59,875 nucleotides of DNA from Clostridia bacterium (GTDB lineage Bacteria; Bacillota; Clostridia; Oscillospirales; CAG-272). The notes under the pieces were generated by a model. It did not search any database. It saw nothing but the letters and a program-made list of their open reading frames with translations, and was not told where the DNA came from. The stretch is taken from contig JAFTXE010000094.1 in assembly GCA_017461745.1 (NCBI GenBank), positions 1 through 59,875 of the forward strand, given 5' to 3'. Below are positions 17,362 to 27,175 of the stretch, piece after piece (within the stretch, counting starts at the first letter, position 1; every line of letters begins with the position of its first letter). Made by a program: the position numbers and the translations under genes.

Positions 17362-18186
17362 ATGGCATTGCTGTTTGAGAATACAGAGCTTATGGAGCTT
17401 ATGCAGGCGTTTCATAAGCTGACTGGAATAAGAATAATACTTTTTGATGAAAGCGGTACAGAGCTATTGTCATATCCGCCTCAAAACGAAAACTTTTGCT
17501 CGTGTATGAGAAAAAACGTTGAATTCGACAAAAAATGCAGAGCCTGCGATATGCAAGCTCTGAAAAAAGTCAGAAGGCTCAAGGGCTTATACGTGTATAA
17601 ATGCCATGCGGGCTTTATCGAGGCGGCATCCCCCATAAACGCCGGAGAAAGAATTATCGGATATATGATGCTTGGACAGATAACCGACAATAAAAACAAA
17701 GAAGAATTTTTCGAGCAGATGAAGGCGCTTGCCAAGACCTACGGCGTGGGTGACAGCCTTGACGGCATGATATCGAAAATAAAGTACAGAAATGAAAAGC
17801 AGATACTTGCCGCGGCAAAAATACTCGATGCCTGTACGGGATACGTGCAAATGAAGGAATACGTGCATCCGTCGGGTAAAGAGCTTATCGACCAAATAGA
17901 ACAATTCGTCGAGACGCATATTTCCGAGAAGATAGACGTCGAACGGCTTTGCAGAGAGTTTCACATAAGCCGAACAAGGCTTTACGACCTTACTCGACAG
18001 TATATTAACGGCGGCATAGCCTCATTTATACGCCAAAAAAGATTGGAAAAAGCCAAGTTATTGCTTAAAACTACGGATATGTCGATTTCCGAAATATCCG
18101 ACGCCGTTGGCTTTTCCGATTATAACTACTTTTTACGCGTATTCAAGAAGGAATATGGAGTTCCATGCGGAAAAATAAGAAAGTAA
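17362..18186 (+). CDS. PocR-domain AraC-family regulator
   Basis: A 274-aa regulator. The start ATGGCATTG at 17362 is preferred because a promoter covers 17281-17309 and a GTGGG ribosome site precedes it; ATG at 17341 is an alternative. Residues about 1-160 are a PocR-type sensor with the expected cysteine pattern (FCSCMRKN, then CRACD, then YKCHAGF), a domain known from small-molecule-sensing regulators such as the propanediol/cobalamin PocR. The C-terminal 100 residues are an AraC DNA-binding domain (LCREFHISRTRLYDLTRQY, AVGFSDYNYFLRVFKKEYG). Placed back to back with the isomerase-kinase-aldolase operon, it is the obvious regulator of that operon. Confidence 0.85.
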   Translation: MALLFENTELMELMQAFHKLTGIRIILFDESGTELLSYPPQNENFCSCMRKNVEFDKKCRACDMQALKKVRRLKGLYVYKCHAGFIEAASPINAGERIIGYMMLGQITDNKNKEEFFEQMKALAKTYGVGDSLDGMISKIKYRNEKQILAAAKILDACTGYVQMKEYVHPSGKELIDQIEQFVETHISEKIDVERLCREFHISRTRLYDLTRQYINGGIASFIRQKRLEKAKLLLKTTDMSISEISDAVGFSDYNYFLRVFKKEYGVPCGKIRK

Positions 18187-18199
18187 TTTTTTCAAAAAA

Positions 18200-18232
18200 C
18201 ATAGGGGCTATCTCATTAAGAAAGCCCCTATG
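18200..18232 (-). terminator. Terminator between convergent PocR-AraC and GH36 genes
   Basis: A 10-bp perfect stem (CATAGGGGCT / AGCCCCTATG). On the minus strand it is followed by TTTTTTG, so it terminates GH36 transcription; it could also slow the opposing transcript. Confidence 0.75.
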
Positions 18233-18245
18233 ACACAAGTAAATT

Positions 18246-20423
18246 TTAATTGAACTCACGGATATGGTATACGACCGTGGTAAAATCCTCGTTTTTGAAG
18301 TTTATTGCAATTCCCGCGTTCATAAGCATTGCTCCGCTTGCTACGACGTCACGCTCGACCACATAATAGCTCTTGCTCTTATCAAGTCCGCAAAGTCTTA
18401 TGCGCTTTATATCGGGGTTTGCGTTTGTATGTCTGCGGTATATGCAGACCAAGGCTTGACTTTTATCCTTTGACACCACCATTTCGGTAAAGAAATTACT
18501 CTCAAACGGATTATCTATACGGTAAAGGTCACCGTTCAGAATAAGACTCTCCGTGCTTCTGTAGTCCTCTACCTGTCTTGTTACCTCTTCAAGCTCCTCC
18601 TTAGTAAAGACAGTGGTATCAAGCTCATATCCCGTAGCGCCGAGGTGAGCTATATCCGCTCTCGTCTTCATCGGTGTAACTCTGCGCGCCTGTTGGTTTG
18701 GAACAGCAGATACGTGACAGCTCATTGACGACAGAGGATACGCCATCGACGTACCGTACTGTATTTTGGTTCTCGCCTCTGCATCGGTGTTATCCGACGT
18801 CCATATCTGCGGGAAATAATAAAGCATTCCCGCATCAAATCTTGCTCCGCCCGACGAGCAGCCCTCAAAGAATATATCGGGATTTGCGTTGATTATTCTC
18901 TCGCAGAGGTCGTAAAGTCCAAGTGCGTATCTATGGGCAAACTCCGTCTGTCTGTCCGTTTCTCTGCCAACGGAATAGATATCCGTTATATGTCGGTTGC
19001 AATCCCATTTCACGTAGTCAATATTATTGCTCCGTATAACTCCGTTTATGGTATTGACTATATAATCCCTTACGTCCTTGCGCGTAATATCAAACACGAA
19101 CTGATGTCTTGTGTAGCATCTTGGTCTCCCCGGCACACCTATGGCGTAATCGGGGCGGGCGCGGAAGATATCCGAATCCTCGCTTACCATCTCAGGCTCA
19201 AACCAAAGTCCGAACCTCATTCCCTTGGAGTGAACGTAATCAACGAGTGGTTTAAGTCCGCCCTTGAGCTTATTCTCGTTTACCTTCCAATCTCCGAGGC
19301 TACAGAATTCATCGTCTCTTACTCTGAACCAGCCGTCGTCAAGAACGAAGGTATCTATTCCCGTTCCCTCAACCGAATCTACTATTGCCCTCAGCTTTTC
19401 CTCGGTGAATGCAAGCTCGGTCGCCTCCCAGTTATTTATAACTATGGGGCGGCTTTTATTTACGAATCGGGGATTTATGAGATGATTTCTGTAAGCGTCG
19501 TGGAATGCTCTGCTCATGCCGCCTATACCCTCATTGGAATACGCTATAACTACCTCGGGAGTTTCAAAGCTCTCTCCCGTCTGTAGCTTCCAAGTAAAGT
19601 TAAAATCGTTGATACCGCCCGTTATAACCGTATCTCCCGATACCACTCCCTCTGCTTTGAGAACGAAGGACGAGGAATATATAAGATTTACTCCGTATGC
19701 TTCTCCGAGATGCTCGGAGGTAGTGGGAGCTGTTATTGCCATAAAGGGATTAAGTGTATCCGACGATGAGCAACGCTTGGAGTCTATGGACACTACTCCG
19801 TGATGCATGGGGATAGTTTCCATATTTCTCTCACACGCCCAGCCGCCGTGGAGGGTTGTTATATTGTAATCGTTACCCGGCAGTCCCATAGAGAAAGAAT
19901 ATGCTCTAAACAGCTTGCAGGTGTTCTCTCCGCCGTTTTTTATAATAGCGCGTCTTGCTATAACGGAGCAATCGTCGTATACGGTATAATAGAGGTCTGC
20001 CCCTATATTGCTTATCTTGTCCTTAAGGTGAAGCACGAGCGTTTCCCCGCCTCGCATTGACGGCATTCCGTTTATTGCGGGCTTTTCAGACAATATTTCA
20101 TACGAATCGTACAGCAGGTCGCACATTCTGTCTCCCGTACTATTCTCTACTACCACCGCAGGCTCACGAAAATCTCCCGTACCGAAAAACGAGTATTCGG
20201 GGAGATAGTACTGATACGAGTATTTTACTTTATCGATACCCGGGGGTGTTGCCGTTCTGGACGCTCTGCCACCCGTTCGCGTATGTTTAAGTCCGTCATG
20301 TGTAATTTTATCGCCAAAGTACATATGGCACGGATATCCCATGTCGTTTATCCATATAGCATAAGTAACATTCTTTCCGTCAAGATAGAAGGTATTCTGC
20401 GATTTTATAAAGGTTATTGACAT
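18246..20423 (-). CDS. GH36-family alpha-galactosidase
   Basis: A 725-aa intracellular alpha-galactosidase. The N-terminal beta-sandwich covers about 1-320 and the catalytic TIM barrel 325-640: FVLDDGWF, GLWFEPEM, then the nucleophile Asp474 in YVKWDCNRH and the acid/base Asp544 in WTSDNTDA; EGCSSGGARFD between them is also diagnostic. The length matches tetramer-forming bacterial GH36 enzymes (about 730 aa). The ATG at 20423 is used because AAGGAG lies 11 bases before it; an upstream TTG is too close to that site. It follows GH106 by 27 bp. It probably removes alpha-galactose from raffinose-like or galacto-oligosaccharides. Confidence 0.9.
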   Translation of the reverse strand: MSITFIKSQNTFYLDGKNVTYAIWINDMGYPCHMYFGDKITHDGLKHTRTGGRASRTATPPGIDKVKYSYQYYLPEYSFFGTGDFREPAVVVENSTGDRMCDLLYDSYEILSEKPAINGMPSMRGGETLVLHLKDKISNIGADLYYTVYDDCSVIARRAIIKNGGENTCKLFRAYSFSMGLPGNDYNITTLHGGWACERNMETIPMHHGVVSIDSKRCSSSDTLNPFMAITAPTTSEHLGEAYGVNLIYSSSFVLKAEGVVSGDTVITGGINDFNFTWKLQTGESFETPEVVIAYSNEGIGGMSRAFHDAYRNHLINPRFVNKSRPIVINNWEATELAFTEEKLRAIVDSVEGTGIDTFVLDDGWFRVRDDEFCSLGDWKVNENKLKGGLKPLVDYVHSKGMRFGLWFEPEMVSEDSDIFRARPDYAIGVPGRPRCYTRHQFVFDITRKDVRDYIVNTINGVIRSNNIDYVKWDCNRHITDIYSVGRETDRQTEFAHRYALGLYDLCERIINANPDIFFEGCSSGGARFDAGMLYYFPQIWTSDNTDAEARTKIQYGTSMAYPLSSMSCHVSAVPNQQARRVTPMKTRADIAHLGATGYELDTTVFTKEELEEVTRQVEDYRSTESLILNGDLYRIDNPFESNFFTEMVVSKDKSQALVCIYRRHTNANPDIKRIRLCGLDKSKSYYVVERDVVASGAMLMNAGIAINFKNEDFTTVVYHIREFN

Positions 20424-20450
20424 ATTTATCAATGCTCCTTATCTAACATT

Positions 20451-23400
20451 TTAATTGTCTTTGAAAACGGTAATTACGGGACACTTCATAATACCGAAGT
20501 CGCGAAGTCTGTATTCTCTGCTGTATGCATCTCCCGTTTTATGCCAGTGCGCAGGACCATAATATCCGTCCTTTATACCCCAATGCAATGAGCCGAAGGT
20601 ATTATGTCTGTTGCCTACTGCCACAAGCTCCAAGGTGTGCTTGCCCTTGCTTACATTGGGTATCACTACCTCATAAGGCGGAAGAATTATATCTCCCTTA
20701 TGCTCTCCGTCAAGGAATACCTTGAGGAATTCACATCTGTAATAATTAGCCGCAATACGCAAGTCCCCACTCTCCTCAAGCTCCACGTCCGAAACGTAGC
20801 TGAGGCTGCCGCTGTAAAACGGCATTCCCTGATGAACTATACTACCGAAGGATATTCGCTCGGACTTTTCTTTAAGCGTTGAGCGCGTTCCCCTAAGACT
20901 TACGTCAAAATCCCCTATAATATATACGGGCTCTGCTCCGTACGTCTTGCCTATTTCTATTTCAAGCTCAACAACGTTCTCTCCGATTTTTGTCTTTGGC
21001 AGCTTTACCGTAGAAATATCCTCATCAACGAACCAGCCGTCTCGCTTAAGCTCTACGTCTTTACCGTTAAAGCGTAATTTGTCAGCTCTTTCATACGCAA
21101 TACGGCAATCCGTTATTATCTCACTGTCAAATTTAAATCTGAGATAAAGCCTATGCGCGCATTCGTCGGTAACGCTCCACGGCTGAGGTGACAGCTTACC
21201 CGTAAGACTGCTGAGCTTCCAATGCCTTCTGCACTCGGTATCTATCCTCAATATCTCATCCGCGGGCATATAGCTGCTTCCGTCGAATGAATATTCGGCT
21301 CTGTCAAGAAGTATCACGTTATCCTCAGTTCTTCGGTATGACACGGTGTTTTCAAGCTCTACGGAGCTTATTTCCTTTTTGCTTTCAGGCTTCAGCTTCG
21401 GAGCGCTCTCCTTGTCTTCAAGTCGCAAAAGCACGGTTCGATACTCGCAAAGAGAAAGGAAAATATACGTATTTCCGTTTGAATACTTATATTCGGGTGT
21501 GCTTATCTCTCCCGTCATCGCGTCGTAAGCAGAAGGCGTTACCTTGCCTTTTATTTTAAGCGTATGAGGATATACGTTTGAATTCTCCGTATCCCCTACC
21601 TCTCTTGCGGGAGCAAGGAACAACCAACGGCTACCGTCGTAGTCTACGTCGCTGAATATATATCCGTCCGACTTTTCTCCCGTCAGCTCAAACGCTCTGT
21701 ATTCTTCAAGAGCCATATTTATGCCGCTGTGAGTATACTCAACGCGCTGACAGTCCTTTGCAAGAGTGCTTACATCTTGGCTTTCAATTCCGTCAACGAG
21801 ATTTGGTATACCACCCGCAAATATTATCTTGACGCCATTATCCTTCATACACTCCAATGCCTTTACGGTAGTGGAACGCAAGGTAATACAGTTGGGAATG
21901 AGTACCGCATTGTATTTCATTTTTCCAACGCAGGCGTTTCCGTCGGAAATATTTATCTGTGAGGGCAAAAGAGCCTCGTTTATAAGGTCGAAATCAATAC
22001 CGTCAAAGCTCAGCCATTCAAAAAGCTCGGAAAGCTCATTATCCCGCTCCTTGCATTTGCGCGCCGTTTTATCCGCCGGTCCGCACACTGTCCAATAGCT
22101 CTCTATTGGGTGTATGACACCGACGCTTACACGCGGAGCTCCGTTTTCAAGAACGGTATGAAGTCTTGAAAAATAGTCCTCTAAGATTTTGGTATCAAGA
22201 TACCACGGCGACTGATAACCGAAGGTTGCGGGGTAGTCTCTTTTTCCCTCACCGAGCATGGACATCCACGACAGATGCGGTACGCGTATATTTATACCCA
22301 TCGCCGTCTGCCAATTGCCTTGGTTTATATATTCTCTGAATGAGGTATCCCAATTGTTCACCCCATATAGCTCGGACATAATTCTTTTTCTGCCGTACTG
22401 ATGGGCAATCGAACGGCACTGCGCCGCCGTTAAGAATTCGTATCTTCCCTGTAGATTATCTATACCGGGAATATGCTCGTCGGCATAGCAACGCATAACG
22501 TCCTTGGTGCAGACCGCTTGCTCTCCCATACTTCCCTCATAGATAAAATGTCCCGTAAACGCTATGCCGTGCTCCTCGCACCACGCGCCTATCTGCTCGG
22601 TATAAGCTTGCTTAAATCGCTGCGCGCAATGCTCGTGGTAGCTGTATCTTACACGCGGGCTGTTGTTTGACTCCCACAGTATTGCGGGGATATGCTCAAT
22701 TATATTTTCACCGTATTCCTCGGCGTAGGTTTCGGGAAAATCGTCCGTCCACATTACCTGCGCTCTCTTAAAGAGTGACAGATCTGAATAGTCCGCGTAT
22801 ACCGCTCTTGTCCCTTGGGGCTCGTCTGTAAATATTGCCTCTACCGTTTTACCGAAATACTCACCGAGGACTTTGAAATATTCCTCGTAGGTGCTCTCTA
22901 TAAATTTTGAGATAGCGTCCTTATTCAATACGTCCACGTTGGACTGCCAATTATATCTTGGGTTATCGTCCTCGATATGTACATAAGCGTAGATATCCCC
23001 ATAGCCGTCCTCACTGACGCTATATTCTTCAAGATATCCGTCAGAATTAAATCTCAGCTTATACGCCGCTACCAAATAGTCCTCGTTATCTTCTCTTTTA
23101 CCGAGAGCCTTGGGGCATTCGGTAGTAACTATAAGCGAGCGCTGACGGAAGCGTCTGTCCGACGTCACCCTTCCTCCGCCGTTGCCCGAGGGCCATCTGT
23201 CCTCGTCGTATATCCACACCTTAAGACCGAGCTCTTCGGCGCACTCCACGGACAGCTTTACCATCTCCATGAAATGCTTTCCCATATATTCCGTTCGCAG
23301 ACCGTTTCTCGAATGTATGACAAATCCGCCCATTCCCATGTCCGCAAACATCTGCGTTTGTGAGCGCACCTTCTCAGCCGTTACCTCCGTGTTCCACGAC

Positions 23401-23453
23401 CAGAACGGTCTGCCTCGGTAATGCGCTCCGCCGTCGTTAAATCCTTTTTTCAT
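20451..23453 (-). CDS. GH106-like glycoside hydrolase (probable alpha-L-rhamnosidase)
   Basis: A 1000-aa protein with the N-terminal signature of GH106-related enzymes: RPFWSWN at 15-21, GFVIHSRNGL at 43-52 and WIYDEDRWPSGNGGG at 80-94. A barrel region carries IFTDEPQG near 210 and SELYG near 360. The C-terminal 350 residues are beta-rich (galactose-binding-like, with RLYLRFKF and FLDGEHKG). GH106 members are calcium-dependent rhamnosidases acting on pectin rhamnogalacturonans. It has no signal peptide. It is encoded 43 bp after the AraC gene and 27 bp before GH36, apparently one transcript. It is divergent enough that another specificity is possible. Confidence 0.75.
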   Translation of the reverse strand: MKKGFNDGGAHYRGRPFWSWNTEVTAEKVRSQTQMFADMGMGGFVIHSRNGLRTEYMGKHFMEMVKLSVECAEELGLKVWIYDEDRWPSGNGGGRVTSDRRFRQRSLIVTTECPKALGKREDNEDYLVAAYKLRFNSDGYLEEYSVSEDGYGDIYAYVHIEDDNPRYNWQSNVDVLNKDAISKFIESTYEEYFKVLGEYFGKTVEAIFTDEPQGTRAVYADYSDLSLFKRAQVMWTDDFPETYAEEYGENIIEHIPAILWESNNSPRVRYSYHEHCAQRFKQAYTEQIGAWCEEHGIAFTGHFIYEGSMGEQAVCTKDVMRCYADEHIPGIDNLQGRYEFLTAAQCRSIAHQYGRKRIMSELYGVNNWDTSFREYINQGNWQTAMGINIRVPHLSWMSMLGEGKRDYPATFGYQSPWYLDTKILEDYFSRLHTVLENGAPRVSVGVIHPIESYWTVCGPADKTARKCKERDNELSELFEWLSFDGIDFDLINEALLPSQINISDGNACVGKMKYNAVLIPNCITLRSTTVKALECMKDNGVKIIFAGGIPNLVDGIESQDVSTLAKDCQRVEYTHSGINMALEEYRAFELTGEKSDGYIFSDVDYDGSRWLFLAPAREVGDTENSNVYPHTLKIKGKVTPSAYDAMTGEISTPEYKYSNGNTYIFLSLCEYRTVLLRLEDKESAPKLKPESKKEISSVELENTVSYRRTEDNVILLDRAEYSFDGSSYMPADEILRIDTECRRHWKLSSLTGKLSPQPWSVTDECAHRLYLRFKFDSEIITDCRIAYERADKLRFNGKDVELKRDGWFVDEDISTVKLPKTKIGENVVELEIEIGKTYGAEPVYIIGDFDVSLRGTRSTLKEKSERISFGSIVHQGMPFYSGSLSYVSDVELEESGDLRIAANYYRCEFLKVFLDGEHKGDIILPPYEVVIPNVSKGKHTLELVAVGNRHNTFGSLHWGIKDGYYGPAHWHKTGDAYSREYRLRDFGIMKCPVITVFKDN

Positions 23454-23496
23454 GTTTTTCCTTTATTATATTTGCTATACTTTATTGCTTATATTT

Positions 23497-24375
23497 TCAC
23501 CCGTTCATATCATTTGAAAATGTCAGATCCGATTTGTTTCGGTTCTGCTTTTTCTCATTTCGGTATTCCGACGGAGTCATACCCATATATTGCTTGAATA
23601 TTCTATAAAACTCATTGTTATTTGAATATCCTACGGCACGGCATATCTCCTCAACGGAATTATCGCATATCTTAAGGTATTCCTTAGCGGCGGCAATTCG
23701 CTTTTTATGGATATACTCGTAAAAGCTCATTCCAAAGCTTCTCTTGAAAAGCTTTGAAAAATAATTGGGCGAATAATGATACATCTGCGCGATCTCATAC
23801 ATTTTGATAGGCTCTTTGTAATGTATATTTATATAGTCAAGTATCTGCGGCAATGCGGTACGCTTGCCTGAGGAGCTTCGGTTAATCTCAAGAGTACCCA
23901 TATAACGCAGAAGAAAAACGTATATTATACGTATCTGAGCAAGAAGTATTTCGGTATTACCGAAAAATCCTCCGTCGTACTCATTATACGCCATAGCACA
24001 TATCTCACACATTTTGGAATACGCACCCGAAGTACAGTTTGAAACGATTTCAGGCATAGTTTTTTCGCTCATATCCCTCTTAGCAAGAATATCGTCCATA
24101 TCCTCAACGACGTCATCCGTTACCAGAATATCATAGTATTCCGTCTCCGAATCAAAGGATATCATATGCCCCACACCGCTCGGCACAAAAAACAGACTAC
24201 CGTCGGTAAACCTGTATTCCCTGTCTGCTATGGTGTGTATACCCGAACCTTTTACAACGTACATTATTTCCGAATAATCGTGTCCGTGAAGCTTTATGGA
24301 TTTTGATGTTTTTCTGTATTTCACAACGGCTCTTTCATCCGCTCTGAAATAATCCTTTTTATCATGAGATCTCAT
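23497..24375 (-). CDS. AraC-family transcriptional regulator
   Basis: A 292-aa regulator with a cupin sensor in the first half (KLHGHDYSEIMYVVKGSGIH, then LFFVPSGVGHM) and an AraC DNA-binding domain at about 190-285 (IAQMYHYSPNYFSKLFKR, AVGYSNNNEFYRIFKQYMG, MTPSEYR). The ATG at 24375 has GGAG 10 bases upstream; a TTG seven codons earlier is less likely. Its own promoter is at 24434-24462. GH106 and GH36 follow in the same direction, so it may be the first gene of that operon and control it. Confidence 0.85.
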   Translation of the reverse strand: MRSHDKKDYFRADERAVVKYRKTSKSIKLHGHDYSEIMYVVKGSGIHTIADREYRFTDGSLFFVPSGVGHMISFDSETEYYDILVTDDVVEDMDDILAKRDMSEKTMPEIVSNCTSGAYSKMCEICAMAYNEYDGGFFGNTEILLAQIRIIYVFLLRYMGTLEINRSSSGKRTALPQILDYINIHYKEPIKMYEIAQMYHYSPNYFSKLFKRSFGMSFYEYIHKKRIAAAKEYLKICDNSVEEICRAVGYSNNNEFYRIFKQYMGMTPSEYRNEKKQNRNKSDLTFSNDMNG

Positions 24376-24433
24376 AGCTTGCCTGCTCCGTTTCAATCTT
24401 TTTTGGGGGAGTTGACTATCATTTTACAACCTT

Positions 24434-24462
24434 ATTGTATCATATATGTACTTTATTTTCAA
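24434..24462 (-). promoter_or_regulatory. Sigma-A promoter for AraC-GH106-GH36
   Basis: Minus strand: TTGAAA (24457-24462), 17-bp spacer, TACAAT (24434-24439). It is nearly identical in box sequence and spacing to the promoter at 4921-4949. Confidence 0.65.
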
Positions 24463-24507
24463 CGTCATATTATTACCACATTATATCATTTTTAGACATA
24501 CAAATCA

Positions 24508-24539
24508 AGAGAGCGATTCGCAAATCCGAACCGCTCTCT
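24508..24539. terminator. Hairpin after the metallophosphoesterase lipoprotein gene
   Basis: The stem AGAGAGCG-A-TTCG pairs with CGAA-C-CGCTCTCT. It lies six bases beyond the stop of the minus-strand gene. The minus-strand tail is TTGATTTG (modest); the plus strand has TTTTT. It is probably the end of the export-cassette transcript. Confidence 0.55.
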
Positions 24540-24545
24540 TTTTCG

Positions 24546-25670
24546 TTATTTCACGGTGACCTTCAAAACGTTAGGTCCGTAAGCCGCGCCGATGAGTATG
24601 TATTGGGGGATCACCGTCGCAGTACCGTCTGCCGTCTTTGCGTCTATCTCCGTGTAATAATCGCAATGCTTATGACCGCAGAAGCAGCCTTTAATGATAT
24701 CGCCGTTATTGATGATAAGATTATATATCTCGCCTGACGCGCCCTCGGAATACTGATTTATTCCCTTACTGTAAAAGTTTGCGTAGGCATTGTTCTGGTC
24801 GCCTATAACGGAAGCCTTGGTATTATAATATTTCGCATTTCCCGTTGATATCGGAATATGGTAAAACAACAATACCGTATATCCATTTTCTCTCGCAAGG
24901 GCAAGATCTCCCTTAAGCTGCGACACCTGACAATCCCAAAACAATTCCTTGATACCGTTATCAAGCTGTATCACCATTACCTTGTCCTTAAGGACCTTAG
25001 AGGTATAATAAATATCATGCTCCCAAGCGTCCTGCAATATCTCCAGACGCGATTCAAGCGTGGTCGTATCGGCAACCGTGCCTTGCATTTGTCTTAACGG
25101 CTCGTGATTGCCCATAGTTACCATTATTTTATCATTGCCCGATGCTTTACCATATTTATCCCACATCGTGCTTTTAACCAGGTTAAGAGTTCCCTCAGAC
25201 AGAAAATCTATTGCGTCACCCGTTACTACTATCTGGTCTGCCACGCTGTCTGCATACGCAAGCACCTTTTCAGCCTTTGAAACGGAAGCACCGTTAGCAA
25301 TGGTTCTCCACACTCTTTTTTCTTTTGTGCTTGCAAGAACTGGATTTTTAAGGTCATTTTCCGTAAACGCCCAATAATGAGTGTCGGTTATCTGAACTAC
25401 ATTAACGTCCTCGCCGCCTTTATCGGTATTAATAACGACCTCGCGGACGCTTACACCGTTTTCCGTCTTGTATTTCCAAATATTCGAGCCCATAGTTACC
25501 TCTTTATCTTTATCAGGCTGCGTTTCCGTCATAGAGTCAGTCGGGTCTGCGCTTGAAGTTGCATCCGTCACAGCTTCAACTATATTTTGAGCTTCACCAC
25601 CGTTGCCGCAACCACCCAAAAGCAAGGATACGCATAATAAAATAATTAAAGAAATCTTATACTTTTTCAT
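24546..25670 (-). CDS. Metallophosphoesterase lipoprotein
   Basis: A 374-aa calcineurin-like phosphoesterase anchored outside the membrane. The N-terminus is a lipoprotein signal (lipobox LGGC) followed by an acidic, Ser/Thr-rich linker. The catalytic domain starts at WKYKTENGVSVRE and has all five metallophosphoesterase motifs: DTH, GDAID, GNHEP, YHIP and GHKHCD. It closes with the VLKVTVK tail common to all the family members here. The ATG at 25668-25670 directly follows the stop of the solute-binding protein, so it is read by reinitiation. It is the last gene of cassette 1. A role in cutting an extracellular phosphoester is likely; the substrate is unknown. Confidence 0.85.
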   Translation of the reverse strand: MKKYKISLIILLCVSLLLGGCGNGGEAQNIVEAVTDATSSADPTDSMTETQPDKDKEVTMGSNIWKYKTENGVSVREVVINTDKGGEDVNVVQITDTHYWAFTENDLKNPVLASTKEKRVWRTIANGASVSKAEKVLAYADSVADQIVVTGDAIDFLSEGTLNLVKSTMWDKYGKASGNDKIMVTMGNHEPLRQMQGTVADTTTLESRLEILQDAWEHDIYYTSKVLKDKVMVIQLDNGIKELFWDCQVSQLKGDLALARENGYTVLLFYHIPISTGNAKYYNTKASVIGDQNNAYANFYSKGINQYSEGASGEIYNLIINNGDIIKGCFCGHKHCDYYTEIDAKTADGTATVIPQYILIGAAYGPNVLKVTVK

Positions 25671-25672
25671 TG

Positions 25673-27160
25673 TCAATCATCCAATTGATACCAGACCTCA
25701 AGCTCCATTTTGACATTTCCCTTGATAGCCGTAAGCGCCGTTGATATGGTTTCGCCATATCCTTCCTTACCCTCAATAACGTCCTTACCGATATCGCCTA
25801 TGCCACCGAAGTTGGCATAATGTCCAAGGTCAAAATGCAACGTCTTTCGAACGAGCTGAAGCATTTCATAAGTATATTCGTCCTGAGATGCCTGATATGA
25901 GATTACAGTATCGAAGTAATAAGGAATAACGTCCTTATATCCATAATATGACATTGCCTCAAGCACGTCGGAAATTCTTATTCTGTTGTCCTCACTTGTG
26001 TTTTTGAGAACTGCAAACGTATTAGTTCCCGAACCAACCAAAGAATTGTAATCCTCGGTATCCTTGTCATACTTAGGCCATGGAACTATACCAAAGTTCA
26101 GTCCGCTTCCGTTAAATTCCACTGCGCTCTTTACGTTATCGTCGAAGTAAGCGTATACCTCATTCATAAAATGATCTCTTGCCGCTCCGATACCTATACC
26201 TGCATAGTATACCGCGCCACTGTTGTTTACCAGATCCTGATAATCGCCAAACGCGTCGGTAACTCTGTTTGAATCAATCGCTATGCTGAATTTACCGTCT
26301 CCGCCCTTTGCAAAGGTGGAAACACCCGCGCTGTAAACCGCCTGTATAGGACCTCTCCATGCCTCCGTGCCGTATCCGAACGTATCAGTCTCAGGTAAAC
26401 CGCTACCGTCTCCAACCATTGCGGCGTCAGCGTCTCTTACGGACTTTTCAAAGGTTTCAAGAGTCCAATTATCGTTTTTGACGTGCTCGTAAGGTGTCGT
26501 AATCTTAGCGTTGGAGAAAACGTCTCTGTTGAAATACATAACGTTAGCGCTTCCAACGCTCATATACGACAGATCTCCGTTCATCATATACAAGCGCTTG
26601 CTCGTGGTAGTCCATTCCTCGCGTGCGCTCTGACTCCACCAAGGAGCATCAAGATTAACATACTCAAGCTGATTCCAATCCATATAAAATCCGTTCAAAA
26701 CGCCCTTGAATACGTATCTTCCGTGTCCTGCTATGAGATCGTATGTATCCGCGTCAGACATAGTCGCCGCGTTGATGCTCTGCGTGAATTTCGTCTCATT
26801 AGCTACCTCAACGTAAGTAAACTTAACGTCCATCAGCTCTTCAATAGTTATGTTTCGGTCATATATAGCCTTATCAACCTGAGACGAGCTTTGAGTGATC
26901 TCATTTATTATAATATCACTCTTATAAGTTCCCTCATCGGTATCGCGGCGGCAAAGAATTATAAAATCTCTTCCGTCGTAGGTATTACCCGAAAATACGG
27001 GCTTAAGCTCATCGGTCTCGGTTGATATATCGAGAGTAGGAGTATTATTCCCCGCATCTTCATTCTTATCACCCGCGCAAGCGGCAAAGCTCAAAAGCAT
27101 CAAAATGCTCAGAGCCATAGCCAATGCGCGAACAAAATACTTTTTGTTCATTGTTTTCAT
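25673..27160 (-). CDS. Extracellular solute-binding lipoprotein
   Basis: A 495-aa lipoprotein (signal with AAC lipobox near residue 27) of the ABC-transporter sugar-binding class: two-lobed layout, aromatic-rich middle (DLSYMSVGSANVMYFNRDVF, then NWTLETFEK), and the DTFGY and GSGTNTFAVLKN blocks. It is about 45% alike by eye to the protein at 49060-50514, and both occupy the same slot in their cassettes. No ABC permease or ATPase is encoded in the window, so either a permease from another locus is used or the protein only binds or senses ligand. GAGGTG precedes the ATG. It sits between the small lipoprotein and the metallophosphoesterase genes. Confidence 0.8.
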   Translation of the reverse strand: MKTMNKKYFVRALAMALSILMLLSFAACAGDKNEDAGNNTPTLDISTETDELKPVFSGNTYDGRDFIILCRRDTDEGTYKSDIIINEITQSSSQVDKAIYDRNITIEELMDVKFTYVEVANETKFTQSINAATMSDADTYDLIAGHGRYVFKGVLNGFYMDWNQLEYVNLDAPWWSQSAREEWTTTSKRLYMMNGDLSYMSVGSANVMYFNRDVFSNAKITTPYEHVKNDNWTLETFEKSVRDADAAMVGDGSGLPETDTFGYGTEAWRGPIQAVYSAGVSTFAKGGDGKFSIAIDSNRVTDAFGDYQDLVNNSGAVYYAGIGIGAARDHFMNEVYAYFDDNVKSAVEFNGSGLNFGIVPWPKYDKDTEDYNSLVGSGTNTFAVLKNTSEDNRIRISDVLEAMSYYGYKDVIPYYFDTVISYQASQDEYTYEMLQLVRKTLHFDLGHYANFGGIGDIGKDVIEGKEGYGETISTALTAIKGNVKMELEVWYQLDD

Positions 27161-27175
27161 CGAACACCTCGTCTA

